From: Pochonia chlamydosporia 170
Taxonomy: Eukaryota > Ascomycota > Sordariomycetes > Hypocreales > Clavicipitaceae
Length of the DNA stretch: 64,000 nucleotides
Assembly: GCF_001653235.2 (NCBI RefSeq)
Contig: NC_035794.1
Coordinates: 496,001-560,000 of the forward strand
Direction of reading: 5' to 3'
Shown in pieces: positions 1-10,807 of the stretch. Positions within the stretch are counted from its first letter, which is position 1. Every line of letters begins with the position of its first letter. Under the pieces are notes generated by a model. It saw only the letters and a list, made by a program, of their open reading frames with translations. It was not told the DNA's origin and did not search any database. The translations under genes were made by a program, and so were the position numbers.

Positions 1-408
1 ATTAGAACAAATAGAATACTGCCATACGCTACAGGTTTAATGCAAGCGTATTCAAAGGCCTAAGTCGCCAGATCGCTAAGAGTTGTCGAAGCAGCTCTCC
101 TTTGGCCACTTCAGCTTCAGAGAGTTATGATACTTCTCCCTCTCCCTAACATACACATCCTAGAAACAGGTGGCAGTTAGGAAGAAGTGGGTTGTCTGGG
201 GGCATCTATGTCACGTGGTAAGGAGGGGAGCCTGGCTCAAGCTGTGCCCCACGTTGGTTGAAGAAAGTGTGCACCTGGAGATGATTAGCTGGTTGTTTAT
301 CCAATTTGCGGTAATCAACACTCACTGGATAGCCCAGAGTTCTGAGAATCCTCCATACAACACCAATAATCTAGAACTCCAGACAGATTGTGTGTGACGT
401 TCGCCGTC
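1..408. other. Intergenic, upstream of mago nashi
   Basis: No reading frame here resembles a known protein. The stretch ends directly at the mago nashi start codon, so its right part should hold that promoter and 5' leader. I see no clear TATA box or repeat. Confidence 0.5.
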
Positions 409-1177
409 ATGTCCACCGCGAATGAGCCTTTCTATCTTCGATACTAGTCAGTCACAGCTGCCATGGCCCCTGTCGCGACGGTAGCGCAGTCTGCTAATCA
501 TCGCAAGCACAATAGCTCAGGTCATATGGGCAGGTTCGGACATGAATTTCTTGGTACGATGCAGGTTGAGCCTTTTTCCCTGGTCATTTGCGCTAATATG
601 TTAGTAGAATTCGATTTCAGAGTCGTAGGAGACGGGAGAAGTGCGGTTGCTAGATATGCAAACAATTCCAACTACAGGAACGATAGTCTTATTCGCAAAG
701 AGAGTACGCCACCAAGTTCATCCTCGAGCTGCCTATTTCTCACCCAGGGATAAATCAATCATTGACAATGCGCCAGTGTGTGTGAGCTCGTCGATTGTAG
801 AAGAAATCAAGCGCATTATCAAAACGAGCGAAATTATCAAGTAAGACGACGGTAGCGAAGACGACGACAACCATGCTAACAACATCACAGAGAAGATGAC
901 TCCAAGTGGCCACAAAAGAACAAGGATGGTCGCCAAGAGTTAGAAATAAGACTTGGAAATGATCATATTTCTTTCGAAGTTAGTACAAACGACCCTCTTT
1001 CTGTGTTCTTGTCGATACTAAACATTTTTGTCCTAGACCGCCAAGATAGGCTCACTGGTTGACGTAACCGAGTCTGCCGACCCCGAGGGTTTGCGGGTCT
1101 TCTACTATCTGGTTCAGGATCTCAAAGCTCTCGTTTTCAGCCTAATAGCACTTCATTTCAAAATCAAGCCGATTTAA
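409..1177 (+). CDS. mago: Mago nashi, exon junction complex subunit
   Basis: Mago pairs with Y14 in the exon junction complex core, which marks spliced mRNAs and acts in nucleus and cytoplasm. The model has six exons: 409-446, 516-553, 608-703, 777-840, 891-978 and 1037-1177, giving 154 residues, close to the family's usual ~146-150. The start reads [13 protein letters not shown] and is followed by [33 protein letters not shown] and the C-terminal ALHFKIKPI, all signature stretches of this extremely conserved family. All phases match across the introns. The first donor is GTCAGT, less usual than the GTAAGA or GTACG donors of the others. Six exons in 465 coding bases is intron-dense for this window. 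Identity is certain; the first splice junction is inferred from the protein. Confidence 0.96.
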
Positions 1178-3092
1178 ACACGAACGTGGAAGCAGAGAAA
1201 TACGAACAGGGTACATTGTGGTAGAACAGAAAGGATTGGAAGGCGGCCAAAGAACTTCTTTCAGCAGCTATGCCTATTCGGATAGCTGCCAGTACTGCGC
1301 TTGCAGTTCGTGTTAGCGAGTCCAATGGTTTGGGGGCATTACTGGCACGGTCGGGGCTTGACCCGACGTTTCGGGTCTTTAGCCTACTCGACGTATCGCG
1401 AACCAGCAGCAGGACTATACTATCAAACAGTCTCGGTATGAGGCAGCCACTTCACGCCTTAAAAAAAATATAGCCCAGGGCTCTAAACTCGCTGCGCATT
1501 GCCGACTGCATGGTGAATCACAGGCATTCAGCTACCTGCCTAACTCCAGGCCGGTTATCAACACTCCCATCCTTATAACCTTGTGTCTTTTTATCTGCGC
1601 TGCAGCCATCATCAGTTGAATCAGCTGGTCCCCTATCGTTTTGCATAAAACGTTTTGAAAGAACGTTTTGAAAGGCGTGTACCTCGCTTGCCGTTTCTGA
1701 TGATCAGGTATTAATTCAACGCGACTGACACCACCGCCATGGAAATCTTGGCCGCGTTTAATCTTAGAGAGTCCGAGCAGAGAATGGAATTACCTGGCGA
1801 GAGGTGATTTTGCTCCAGCAGGTGCCTTCTAGGCATTGAGTAGTTAATGAGACAACAGATGTAGGCAACATGCTTGGTAGCGCGACCGGCCCTACTTCTG
1901 TGGCACGTATTGCTTTGAATATCTATTGAGACTACATAAATCTTGGGTACTGTTGCAATGCAATACTCTAAAGTACCTACTTGCCTGCCTACTTTACCTA
2001 CCTAGGTACCTAGCTAGGTACCTAGGTAGGTAAAGCAAGTAAATACACAGGATGACAGGCAACAGAAAAACTGGGGTTAATTGCATGCACAAAGCCGATG
2101 CCGGGACCAATGAAGCAGCCAGGCTCCGAATAGGTACTGTAGTGCCTACCTTACTTGAGCAAAGCACCAACTTGGACATTGAACATTAACATTGAAAGGC
2201 CCCAAAGGCCCCAACTTCATTGCTTGCCAACCTGCTCAAGTGGTTGTGGGTGTCGTTGATCCTCCAATAGGCCCTGGCCGGTCTCCGCCGCTTGTTGGTT
2301 TGGCTGAGTGGGTGGCGAGTACATTACAGTACCAATTCGGCACGATCTGTACTCTACCTTGTCCTAATATTGTATGCCTAATTTGTATCTATTTCCTGTC
2401 CTTGGTTTACCAAAGTATCGCACATCGCCGCATGCGAGGTTCTTACATGTTCTCGAGTAAGGTTCCAATAAGGCTCCCAGGACAGGGCCAGCCCAAGCCT
2501 CTCAGAACTCTGGCAAGTGTTGGCTCAACGGCGACAAACCACCCACATGTCTAACGCGGGACAGCGGACTGCAACATTTGTGACCAGACTCAAGAGTCCA
2601 GCCAGACACCTCCACATCCACATCTCCGATTCATCACTGCCTTACCAGCTCGGCCAACTCCAAGTCTTTCTGGAGCTCAACACTGCAGCTGCAACGCTGT
2701 CTGATGCGCCTTTGTATTTCATTTTATCAGAGGGACAGCCAACTCAAGTTTTGCCATGTGCGGCCTAGCCTGATGAGAGACAACTAGTTCCTAATGCCTC
2801 CCAACTTCGACCGCGACCACCAACTTCCGCTCCAGACTGGGCTGATCGTTCCGCAGCTTTCGTCCAGAGCCTGATCACACTCAATCTAGTTACGACAGCA
2901 GCGCGTACACCCTAATAAAACCAGTCGCTTCTGAAAGCAGACCAATCGACCTGATTGAATACTTCCTCTACACATCAGCAAAATCAAACTCAACAGATCT
3001 ACATCGGCGCGTCGGCCAAGATCGACTCGACTCCTCGCTTAGGGTCCTCGAGCAATCGCCCTGTCTATCAGATCTATCAACTGTCGGCAACA
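1178..3092. other. Long intergenic region between mago and GID4
   Basis: About 1.9 kb with no supported gene. Several frames stay open for 60-120 codons but show no family resemblance and often lack an ATG. It contains the 44-bp palindrome listed separately, flanked by further TACCTA units at 1974-1979. The right end is the leader of GID4; the frame upstream of its ATG stays open back to a TTG at 2955, but that is not a start for this gene. Confidence 0.5.
1992..2035. repeat. Perfect 44-bp palindrome of TACCTAGGTA units
   Basis: Two 22-base arms meet without a spacer (1992-2013 and 2014-2035) and are exact reverse complements. Each arm is built of ACCTACCTAGG / GGTACCTAG units. After an 8-base bulge on the left, ACTTG and CAAGT would extend the pairing. 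The same unit recurs in other intergenic gaps of the window. No coding sequence overlaps it. Confidence 0.9.
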
Positions 3093-4356
3093 ATGCCGAC
3101 GCCTTCTCCAAACCAACCCCCCAATCGACCGTCACCGGCCTCGCAGTATGCCTTCTCAACCTGCCCAGATGATATCTTGCATTCTCCACGCCATGACGTA
3201 GATGGTCATCCCGATCAAGCTCTTAATGGAGAAGCACCTACCCGCTTCGGGCTGGAAACACAGAGCGAAGGGCTTGGAGCAGCGGAAAGCGCCGATAGAA
3301 ATCGCACGTCAGCTTCCCCTTCTTCAAGAGATGCTACTGTCTCCCCAGCTCCGCAATCCAATGCGACAGCAGTAACATCTCCGGAACCTCATGGGATAGA
3401 TACTCCCCTTGCAACGAAAAGCCAAGAGACAGGTCCGGACGGTCCAGCACTACAGACTGCTAGTGCCACATTCAGCCAATCTGCCGGGCAACCCTCGAGA
3501 GATCTGGGAGGATCAGACTCAGCCTTGTGTGAGGAAGACGATGCCTCTTGCACCCCGCCGTCCATGGGCTCCGAATATTCTAGCATCCGGGTAAGTATAG
3601 CCTAATCAAGGTGAAAAATGTATATCCATTAACCCTCTCAGGCTATTCCGTTCGCACCCTCCTCTTACTTGCGCCCCGGCAGTAGATTTCACGGGACACA
3701 GCAATCAGAACGCCAGGTGTATGATGTTCAAGTGGAAATTAAACATGTTGATATGCGAGAGTCCTTTCTTTGTGGATACTTGCGCATCCAAGGTTCGCAA
3801 CTTGATCCTCTGAGCCGTCGCATTCACTGCGGCAATTATACGCCCGTACACGGATTCCTAACACTTGCTCATTATAGGCCTAACCGAAGACCACCCGACA
3901 TTAACAACCTATTTTGAAGGGGAAATTATCGGATCCAAATACAGTTTTTTCACACAGCACGAAGATTGGGGAGCAAATATGAAGGTTGACCTTAGCCATT
4001 GGGCAAAGTTCAGCGCTTTTCGACCGTTTCATAAACATGCACGTAAAGGACCAGTGGCTATTCCTGACGTCACTCAGAAAGAAAACATCTTCATGCGCTG
4101 GAAGGAACATTTCCTTGTGCCTGATCACCGAGTCCGAACTATCACCGGAGCTAGCTTTGAAGGCTTTTACTACATTTGTTTCAACCAGCTCAAAGGGGAG
4201 GTTAGTGGGATTTATTTTCATTCGAAGAGCGAAAAGTAAGTTTGACTCGCATTCAGTTCAATTGCACATCCATCCTAAATACAGGTTAGATTCCAGCAGC
4301 TGGAGTTGAAACATGTCCCTAATCGAGGGTGTTTCAGCGCAACGGAGTTCCGGTAA
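3093..4356 (+). CDS. gid4: GID4/VID24, substrate receptor of the GID E3 ligase
   Basis: Gid4 (Vid24) is the receptor that lets the GID/CTLH ubiquitin ligase recognise N-terminal proline degrons on gluconeogenic enzymes. Exons are 3093-3590, 3642-3792, 3878-4235 and 4290-4356; all phases fit. The first ~165 residues are low-complexity and rich in Ser, Pro and Thr. The Vid24 beta-barrel follows with SSYLRPGSRFHGTQQS, SFLCGYLRIQGLTEDHPTL, TYFEGEIIGSKYSF, FMRWKEHFLVPDHRV and FEGFYYICFNQLKGEVSGIY, all typical. The last intron could end at ACAG (4284), but only the acceptor at 4289 restores the family C-terminus (FQQLELKHV). The first ATG in frame is 3093. It converges on TRM11. Confidence 0.93.
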
Positions 4357-4702
4357 CGAGTCGAGACGGATAATTTACGAGCAGTTTGATACCTCTGGAA
4401 TTTTTTTTTTTGGAGCGAGTGTAGGGGATTTGGGAGTACGGTCTGGTCGCTCGAAGTAAATGGCGGCACTTTAATCTCAGTTCAACTCATTGCATCGCAT
4501 GGGACATTGAGGTCGTTATTTTAGATGGGAATGACGGCACGACTTGCACTCTTATTTACATAGTCTGTGAGCTTGACTGAGCATATATCATGCGCGGGAG
4601 ATCTTGGATAGCGCACATTGGTTAGCGGATTATTGGGAACGTGGCGTACGGACGAACATTTTCCGTTGATGAATCCTTAACAATGGCTTGGGAATATGCT
4701 GT
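4357..4702. other. Convergent 3' region between GID4 and TRM11
   Basis: A 346-bp gap between two stop codons on opposite strands. It should hold both 3' UTRs. It contains a T10 tract near 4400; I see no gene or structured repeat. Confidence 0.5.
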
Positions 4703-6322
4703 CTAATTTTGCTGTCTCTCGAGGTCAAATTTCTTGAAGTACCCGCGCCGAAACGGGTTAAGATCATCAACGGTCGTACCAGTAGTTCTACGCACGACTC
4801 GGTTTTCATATTTCGTGAGAGCTTCCGCAGAAACCATTTCGTCCGGAAGTCGACTATAGGTTATGAGTCTTCTCGACCCTGCTGACGATGTCAGAGAATA
4901 GCGTAGATCAGAGAACGAGCCCTGGAGTCACGGAAACAGAACGGCACATGTACGCAGATGTGAGGTTGACTCGTGCAAAATACTTACATTTGTTAAACTT
5001 CTGGACGCAAATTACGACCAGTTCAAGCGACGGATGAGTCGGCACTGGTATCTCCTGATCCTCATCGTTTGCTGTAGGCATCCAAAACGATAGCCTACCT
5101 CTATCTACCAGTGTAGCCGCTGCGAAGGCAAGAATGTCGTCAAGCATGGCCAGGAAGCTATATGGCTTCTTTGGTGGAACAAAATCAGGGGAACTATGAC
5201 AATTAGCCCATGTTTCAAGCGAAGGTTATGAGAACCGACTTCCGATAGTCACTCAATTGTGCTGTGTGGCACATGCCAAGTTTGACTTACGCAGCATCCT
5301 TTTTACCCTGTTCGATGAGCCATGGTGACTTTTGGGGATCCCTAAGACCAAGTACTCTCAATCCCTCCCGGACGCCGTACGGCGGATCACAGACTATTCC
5401 ATCCCATATTCTTCGGTCTGTCTTGATTGGTGTATTTGTCAAGTCAGCCGCGAAAACATCGCCCAACTGTGAATCAAGTTTGTATTGCTTGAAATTGCCT
5501 CGCAAGCTTTTGGCCCCCCCTTCGCCACGAATGCTCCTGCCGTCTATATCACTTCCCCATCCCATCGCACCAAAGCAAGCACATGCGATTGGAAATGAAC
5601 CCGTGCCAACAAACGGGTCGTAGAAAAGTTTTCCGGGGCCTGCGAGAGCAATATTTGCAGTTATCAGTGCAAGCTCAGAGTCCATGCTCGTCGTTGAAAT
5701 ATATCCTCGCTTCTTGAGGTCGAACTTGAGAACGGTTTCTCGAGACGACTTGCCAACGAGGCGGCCTAGATACAGCATATCTGGTGTCTCTATTCCGAGT
5801 GGAACGCTATTGAACGGCCAGAGCTCAAACACTGTGAATGTTTCTTCAGGTTGTGACATGCGAATCGGTCCCTCAAACGGTAGGTAGTCAAACGTGTTGA
5901 TGATGGATAGCCTCTCTTGGTTCGAATGTGCTCCCTGATACGAATCGATGGTGAACTTGAATGACGTTGTTTTGTAGTCCCTCCATCGTTTGCTAGTTTG
6001 GTTTTTTACGGACTGGTGTAGGAGATCAAGTGTCTGCCCCATGCCCCAGAGCTCATGAACAGACTGAGCGAGTATGGACCTTCTGATGAGTTTCTCGGCA
6101 TCCTTCTCAGTGCGCAGCTTTACAAGACACAATGGAGACTGTGAAGTGTGAGTATTATCCTGCGAGCTTGTCCATTCATGTAAAATATGTGGACGTGTCT
6201 TAGCATACCTCGTTATTGTACTCCAGAATTTCAAGTTCGATGCCTTCTATTACTGCAAGTGCTTGAATTTCTGCCACACGGAATGTTTCGTGGGCCTGTG
6301 CGAATTTTATGATGAAATCCAT
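4703..6322 (-). CDS. trm11: TRM11, tRNA (guanine-10-N2) methyltransferase catalytic subunit
   Basis: Trm11 with Trm112 makes m2G at position 10 of cytosolic tRNAs. Exons on the minus strand are 6322-6209, 6138-5291, 5193-4988 and 4878-4703, giving 447 residues (the yeast protein is of similar size). The N-terminus MDFIIKFAQAHETFRVAEIQ and the SPLCLVKL...RRSILAQSVHELWG block form the THUMP-like part. Near residue 210-330 lie the methyltransferase motifs YDPFVGTGSFPIACA (motif I, SAM binding) and DGIVCDPPYGVREGLR (motif IV, catalytic DPPY). The end contains WSRRLITYSRLPDE. Splice phases agree at all three introns. It is divergent from RPP40, another tRNA-maturation gene, across a ~1 kb shared promoter region. 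Confidence 0.95.
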
Positions 6323-7326
6323 GCCGAATCCGGGGAAGGGGGCGGCGTGGTGTCTGATTTACACGGGCTATAGGCTGGAGGATGCGAGGGAGGAAATGTC
6401 AAGGAATCTGGTGTCTGTCTGGTAGTAGTTGTTACCCGCTTGCAGACTGCGTAAAGTATGTGGGCTGTAGGCAAAGGGATGGCCACTTCACACAACCCAC
6501 GTTCACTGGCCAAGGAGTCCAGTTTGTATCCGGGTTAGTCGGTAGAAGGGAGGAATTGTGGCAAGTAAATATTATATAATTGGAGGTATATGGCGATAAT
6601 TGCCCCGGTAGCCACCCACCTGAGTACCACCTAGGTAGTCAGGTTGTCAAGGAATGGAAAATTTCGACGTTGCTGTTGTTGCTGGGCTCCAGGGTGGCCG
6701 GCTTTTTGTTTCTTTCTTCCCTGGTGGTTTTACTGGGGCTGGCTGCCCAGGCACTTGGCTGAGTGCTCGATCTATGTCTGCTGGAAGATGACGGAGCTAC
6801 CAGACAACGAAGCAACTAGTACCGGACTGAACCTACCTGGCAACCCCCCAGAAGTCGTGGCCTTGCATATATGTACTTAGGTAAAATACCAATGTATGTC
6901 TACGGTGGATGGCAGTGGGATGCTTGCAAAAAGGCCTGGTACCATACGAAGTACATGTGTGCATGTTGAAAGCTCGATCAACAGGAGTCGACGCGAACCG
7001 CCAGGCAGCCAGCCACCACGCAGGAGCGTGCACAAGGTGCACTGCAGTCACCCGCGCCCCGCCAGTAGAACATTGAGACATCAGATCAGACCAGACACCA
7101 TGGAAGTTTGACGCTTGGCAGCTGCACTAAAACCACCAAATAGTAAATTTTCAAACGCTCGAGCCGCGAGTCTGGCACAGGGATTAGAACTCGGCTGTGG
7201 GCAACTTTACTCACCTTACTCTCTAGAGTCTGGACAGCCAGAATTACGAAAGCAAACCCAAAGTATTCAGTCAAAGACAAAAACCGCGTACTTCATTGAC
7301 CGCAAACACGAGCACATACATTCATT
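6323..7326. promoter_or_regulatory. Shared intergenic promoter region of TRM11 and RPP40
   Basis: About 1 kb separates the start codons of two divergently transcribed tRNA-processing genes, so it must carry both promoters. It contains one CACCTAGGTAGTC copy of the dispersed repeat (6627-6640) and a CCAGACACCATGG stretch at 7090. No conserved coding frame is visible. Co-regulation of the pair is inference. Confidence 0.45.
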
Positions 7327-8784
7327 ATGACGCAACACGACGCAAAGGTGCATCCGTTAGGGACTTGTCTCATGACATATGGGACGATGGGGCATATCAA
7401 CCAGAATCAATTATCCCTACGAAATATGCCATGGGTCTCGATTGGGGAGCAGGATTTTATCTCGAAGGTACGATATATCCGTCTAGAAGTTGGCCGTGCT
7501 TATCACATTCGTCTAAATTATCACCGCAGGTTGAATTGATCGCACCGGTTGAATTAGCCAACACTTTGCAAGATACCGTCTTGTTGAACCAGCGGCAACC
7601 TATTTACTACCGCATCACCATATCACTGCGGCAGCTGATACAGTGCAAATCCTTTTGTGACCTTATACGAGACCGTTAGCAGTATTTTTGTCCCATTCTA
7701 CCGCTAGACGCTTGGCTGAATGAAGCGTACAGAAGAGATAACAATGTTTTGCGAGGGCAACTCGGAGTTTGCTAGCAGTTTTGCCATCAGTAAAGGTATG
7801 TATTGGCAGGAGAGAATAACAATAGTCAGCATACCATGTTAATCTACAGTACAGGTATTCTTACCATGCATCTGGACAAAGAGACATTTGAAAGAGCCGG
7901 AATCCCAGGCAAACCATTGAGCATGAGAATGGACGGCACTGATAGCGCCCGATGGGGTGGGTGGCTCTGCAAACTTTCGTATTACATCTGAGTACGACTA
8001 ACATGACGGTACTGAACACTAGTCGTATCGGTGGATTTGAATACACCGACCGCACCTTCCAACAGAAAAGCGTACGAATGCTTGGTCGGCGCTAGTCAAG
8101 AAGTTTTCACAGAGCAGTTGACGTGGCTGTTCTGCCTCAAAGTTGGAACATGTAAGACATCCCTAAGTCCCTGCATTTCTTCTAAGCTGCTCTACCAGGC
8201 TTCAGAATCTCTACAAAGTATCACTACCCGTGGGCCCCCGACATCTCGTTGTTTCTTCGCGCCCCGTATATGTGGCTAATATTGGAGTCCCAGCCCTTGA
8301 TCGGAACATCTTGACGAATTTTCAGGTCGCTCAGTTCAGCGCCGCCTCGACAGCCTCGCATACCACAGTCGTTTCACCTCCTACCCTCTGCTTTTCTTCA
8401 TCGACTGTAATTGGCGATCATTGTGTGAGTTTCGAGGAGTCGGGGGTTGATTTGTACGAGTGGTTGTCTCTGCTGAGACTCGGAAGTCCGCGAATCGATC
8501 CAAACGATAACATAGACCCTTACTTGTCGCGCTATCAGGCTGGGAGTAAGGGCGTGAACCAACTGAAAGTCTGCAGAATTACGTGGCATGGTTTAATTGG
8601 GACGGACTGGTTCCGTGACCTAGCCCGTAACGTACTTGCAGCATGCCCTCGGCAGAGTTGGTTATCGATCATTGCGACGAGATCTCGTCGCGTCGAAACA
8701 GGAGGCAATGCTGAACTGACCCTTTTGCGACCTTCTGGAGCAGGGGACCAATATGTGATGTGGCAGATCAAAAGTCTTAGATGA
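7327..8784 (+). CDS. rpp40: RPP40-type RNase P/MRP protein subunit
   Basis: This is a protein subunit of nuclear RNase P/MRP, which removes tRNA 5' leaders. Secure exons are 7327-7467, 7530-7674, 7733-7795 and 7855-7956, then an exon from 8023 and a last exon to 8784. Family landmarks are YGTMGHI near the start, GILTMHLDKETFERAGIPGKP in the middle, TWLFC, and near the C-terminus LYEWLSLLRLGSPRI, DPYLSRYQ and CRITWHG. The junction after TWLFC is ambiguous. One solution has consensus donors and acceptors (exons 8023-8151, 8199-8265, 8340-8784; 363 residues). Another uses a weak GTTGGA donor (8023-8141, 8206-8784; 382 residues). The third intron (7675-7732) has an atypical GTTAGC donor. The stop lies four bases from that of the opposing ankyrin gene. 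Confidence 0.85.
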
Positions 8785-8788
8785 GCGG

Positions 8789-9445
8789 TTACTCGGTTTG
8801 CTTTCGTTTTACACTTCGCTCACCCCCTAGTTGTTGATCTGAAATGGCATCCTCCACCAGCTTCCGCAAGTCGGCCTGTCCAGTCGGTGTACTGAAGTCA
8901 TCGCGTTGTGCCAGCTCCTCTATGCGACGGCGGAATTCTGAGTCGACGTCTGAAGGGACTTCTTCAGCTGCATCCATTGTACCAACGGTGAATGTCATTC
9001 CTTGTGGTGGAGGTTCCATGACTTCTGTTATGGAGTCAGTAGCAATGGCCGTGCCCCTACTTTCCATTTGGGTTGTTTCGAGACTCGCCAGATATACCGA
9101 AACTGCGGCAAATTCACCCTCAGATTCAATCTTTTCCCTAGCAGTTAGGCCATCCGCACTTCTATGGTGCACATCGATACTCAGCTCTTCAGCCAAGACC
9201 TTTGCCGCTTCGAGAGTCTCGACAACAAAAAGGGCTGTTTCGTCATCCTCATCTTTAAGATTGACGTCAACGTGAAATTCAGAAATCAGTGTACGTAGCA
9301 AGTCGACATGGTTGTAACTAGCTGCCGCATGAACGAGAGAATAGCCGTGCTCATCTTGCTTGGAAGCCAGGGCTGGATTTTCACGAAGCAGTGGAAGCAA
9401 AAGAGGGCTGTTATCCGCCGCTAAAAGGAACGGATTTGGCGACAT
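8789..9445 (-). CDS. Small ankyrin-repeat protein (Yar1-like in size and layout)
   Basis: An intronless gene of 218 residues starting at a clear ATG (9445). Residues ~10-115 form two to three ankyrin repeats: EHGYSLVHAAASYNHVDLLR, DEDDETALFVVETLEAAKVL and SADGLTAREKIE. The rest is acidic and probably coiled or disordered, ending in a basic tail KRKQTE. Small fungal proteins of this layout include Yar1, the chaperone of ribosomal protein uS3; that is the closest match I can suggest, but the repeat family is too common for a firm assignment. It converges on RPP40 with almost no spacer and diverges from TRL1. Confidence 0.85.
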   Translation of the reverse strand: MSPNPFLLAADNSPLLLPLLRENPALASKQDEHGYSLVHAAASYNHVDLLRTLISEFHVDVNLKDEDDETALFVVETLEAAKVLAEELSIDVHHRSADGLTAREKIESEGEFAAVSVYLASLETTQMESRGTAIATDSITEVMEPPPQGMTFTVGTMDAAEEVPSDVDSEFRRRIEELAQRDDFSTPTGQADLRKLVEDAISDQQLGGERSVKRKQTE

Positions 9446-10807
9446 GACTTCGGAGGATGGAAAGACAATGCACGGGCGTGAAGTTAGATGGCTGAGATTG
9501 TTTCAACCCAGGTCATTTGACGTAGGCTCTTGGGCAGAGTACCGGGAAACAGCTGGAGGTGCGAATGCCAGCTAACCACAGCAAATCCGTTGACCACTGA
9601 CGGCCAAGAAAGTCAGAATCTATGAAGACTTGTTGGCTGTCTGTTCTGGTCAACCGAGACGGGAATGGCTCGGTGGATTATGTCAGTCAGGGTTTGCGGG
9701 TCAGTGGAAAAACCTTTGCCCACACCAGACACAATTCAGAACATTGAACGCCCATGACTTGCATGTGGTCCACAATAACCGCTTCTAGCACGAATGGAAG
9801 AGGGCTCGGAGAGGTCTGGTGACTGACTATTGTCAAGTGCTGCTACCAGTTGACAATTACCAGGTCAGTGATAACACTGTCTGGTGGGTTCAACTTTTGA
9901 ACGCTGGAATATTGAAGACACCACAACGGCCATTGCAGCCTAATAAAAAGTCTTCACAAGTGTCCGCGTCACCAATTCTTGTCGTTCAAATAAGACACAA
10001 AATTGTCTTCGAACATGCTAACTATGTCCCGAGATATTGATTTCACTCAGATGACTGTTGACATCAATAGTGAGTGGCTGTGCTCTGCCGTATTCTCGCC
10101 ATAACTGTCAGATGGCTTGACTGCCTTGTCTGGCAATGTCAATATTGGCCACAGTCCAGTCCACCTTGCAGGTTGATGCCAACGAGCCAGGCTCCTGAGG
10201 CCCCAGCCTGGCTGCCATTAACCCCCAGTGCCGAGGCCGATCATCCACTGAAAGAACTTTGCACCAGGCAGCAGTGACCCCTGGTGCCGTCAATGATTTG
10301 CCAGTGCATGTGGTCAACTTCAAGACATTTGGCCTGACAATTTGAGGGCGCACACAAATATCGTGTTGTATACCGCCTCTGACAATTTGGACACACACCT
10401 GCATGTGCAGATTTCTCTTCTGCCCATTGATGCCTGCCCCACCAGACTACATTTGAGGTCAGCCCAACAAATGTCAAGCACACCAGACACCAAAGTTGAG
10501 AAAAAGCCGGAGTGCCTAGCCCTTCCTACTTTGTCTGTACAGGTAAGGAAGGCACGGCCAATGGCGCAGCAACTAGCAACTTAAATGAGACGCCGGCATT
10601 GTGACTCACCTGCTTCTTTCCTGTCATTCAACCAGACTGCCTGGTCAGCCTATTTCAGGGCAACACCAGCTGCGGATTTGGTGATATCGAAGCTCTGCCC
10701 CAGACCATTTTTTTTCTTTCTGTATGATTCAGTTCACATTGCCTTTCCACTTCAAGAGCAGTTTTACTTCAACTTCACCTCTATTTGCCTAGGCCCCGAA
10801 AGCAGAA
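9446..10807. promoter_or_regulatory. Divergent promoter region, rich in CCAGAC/GTCTGG
   Basis: This 1.36-kb gap lies between two start codons on opposite strands. It has no supported gene. Hexamers CCAGAC or GTCTGG occur repeatedly (for example 9723, 9815, 9881, 10131, 10442, 10483, 10634). Two similar blocks TGACAATTTG...CACAC lie about 45 bp apart at 10336 and 10380. A pyrimidine-rich stretch at 10700-10790 precedes the TRL1 ATG, as is common for fungal promoters. Confidence 0.45.

Noticed and set aside
2955..3092. N-terminal extension of GID4
   Set aside because: The frame is open but begins with TTG; the first ATG is at 3093.
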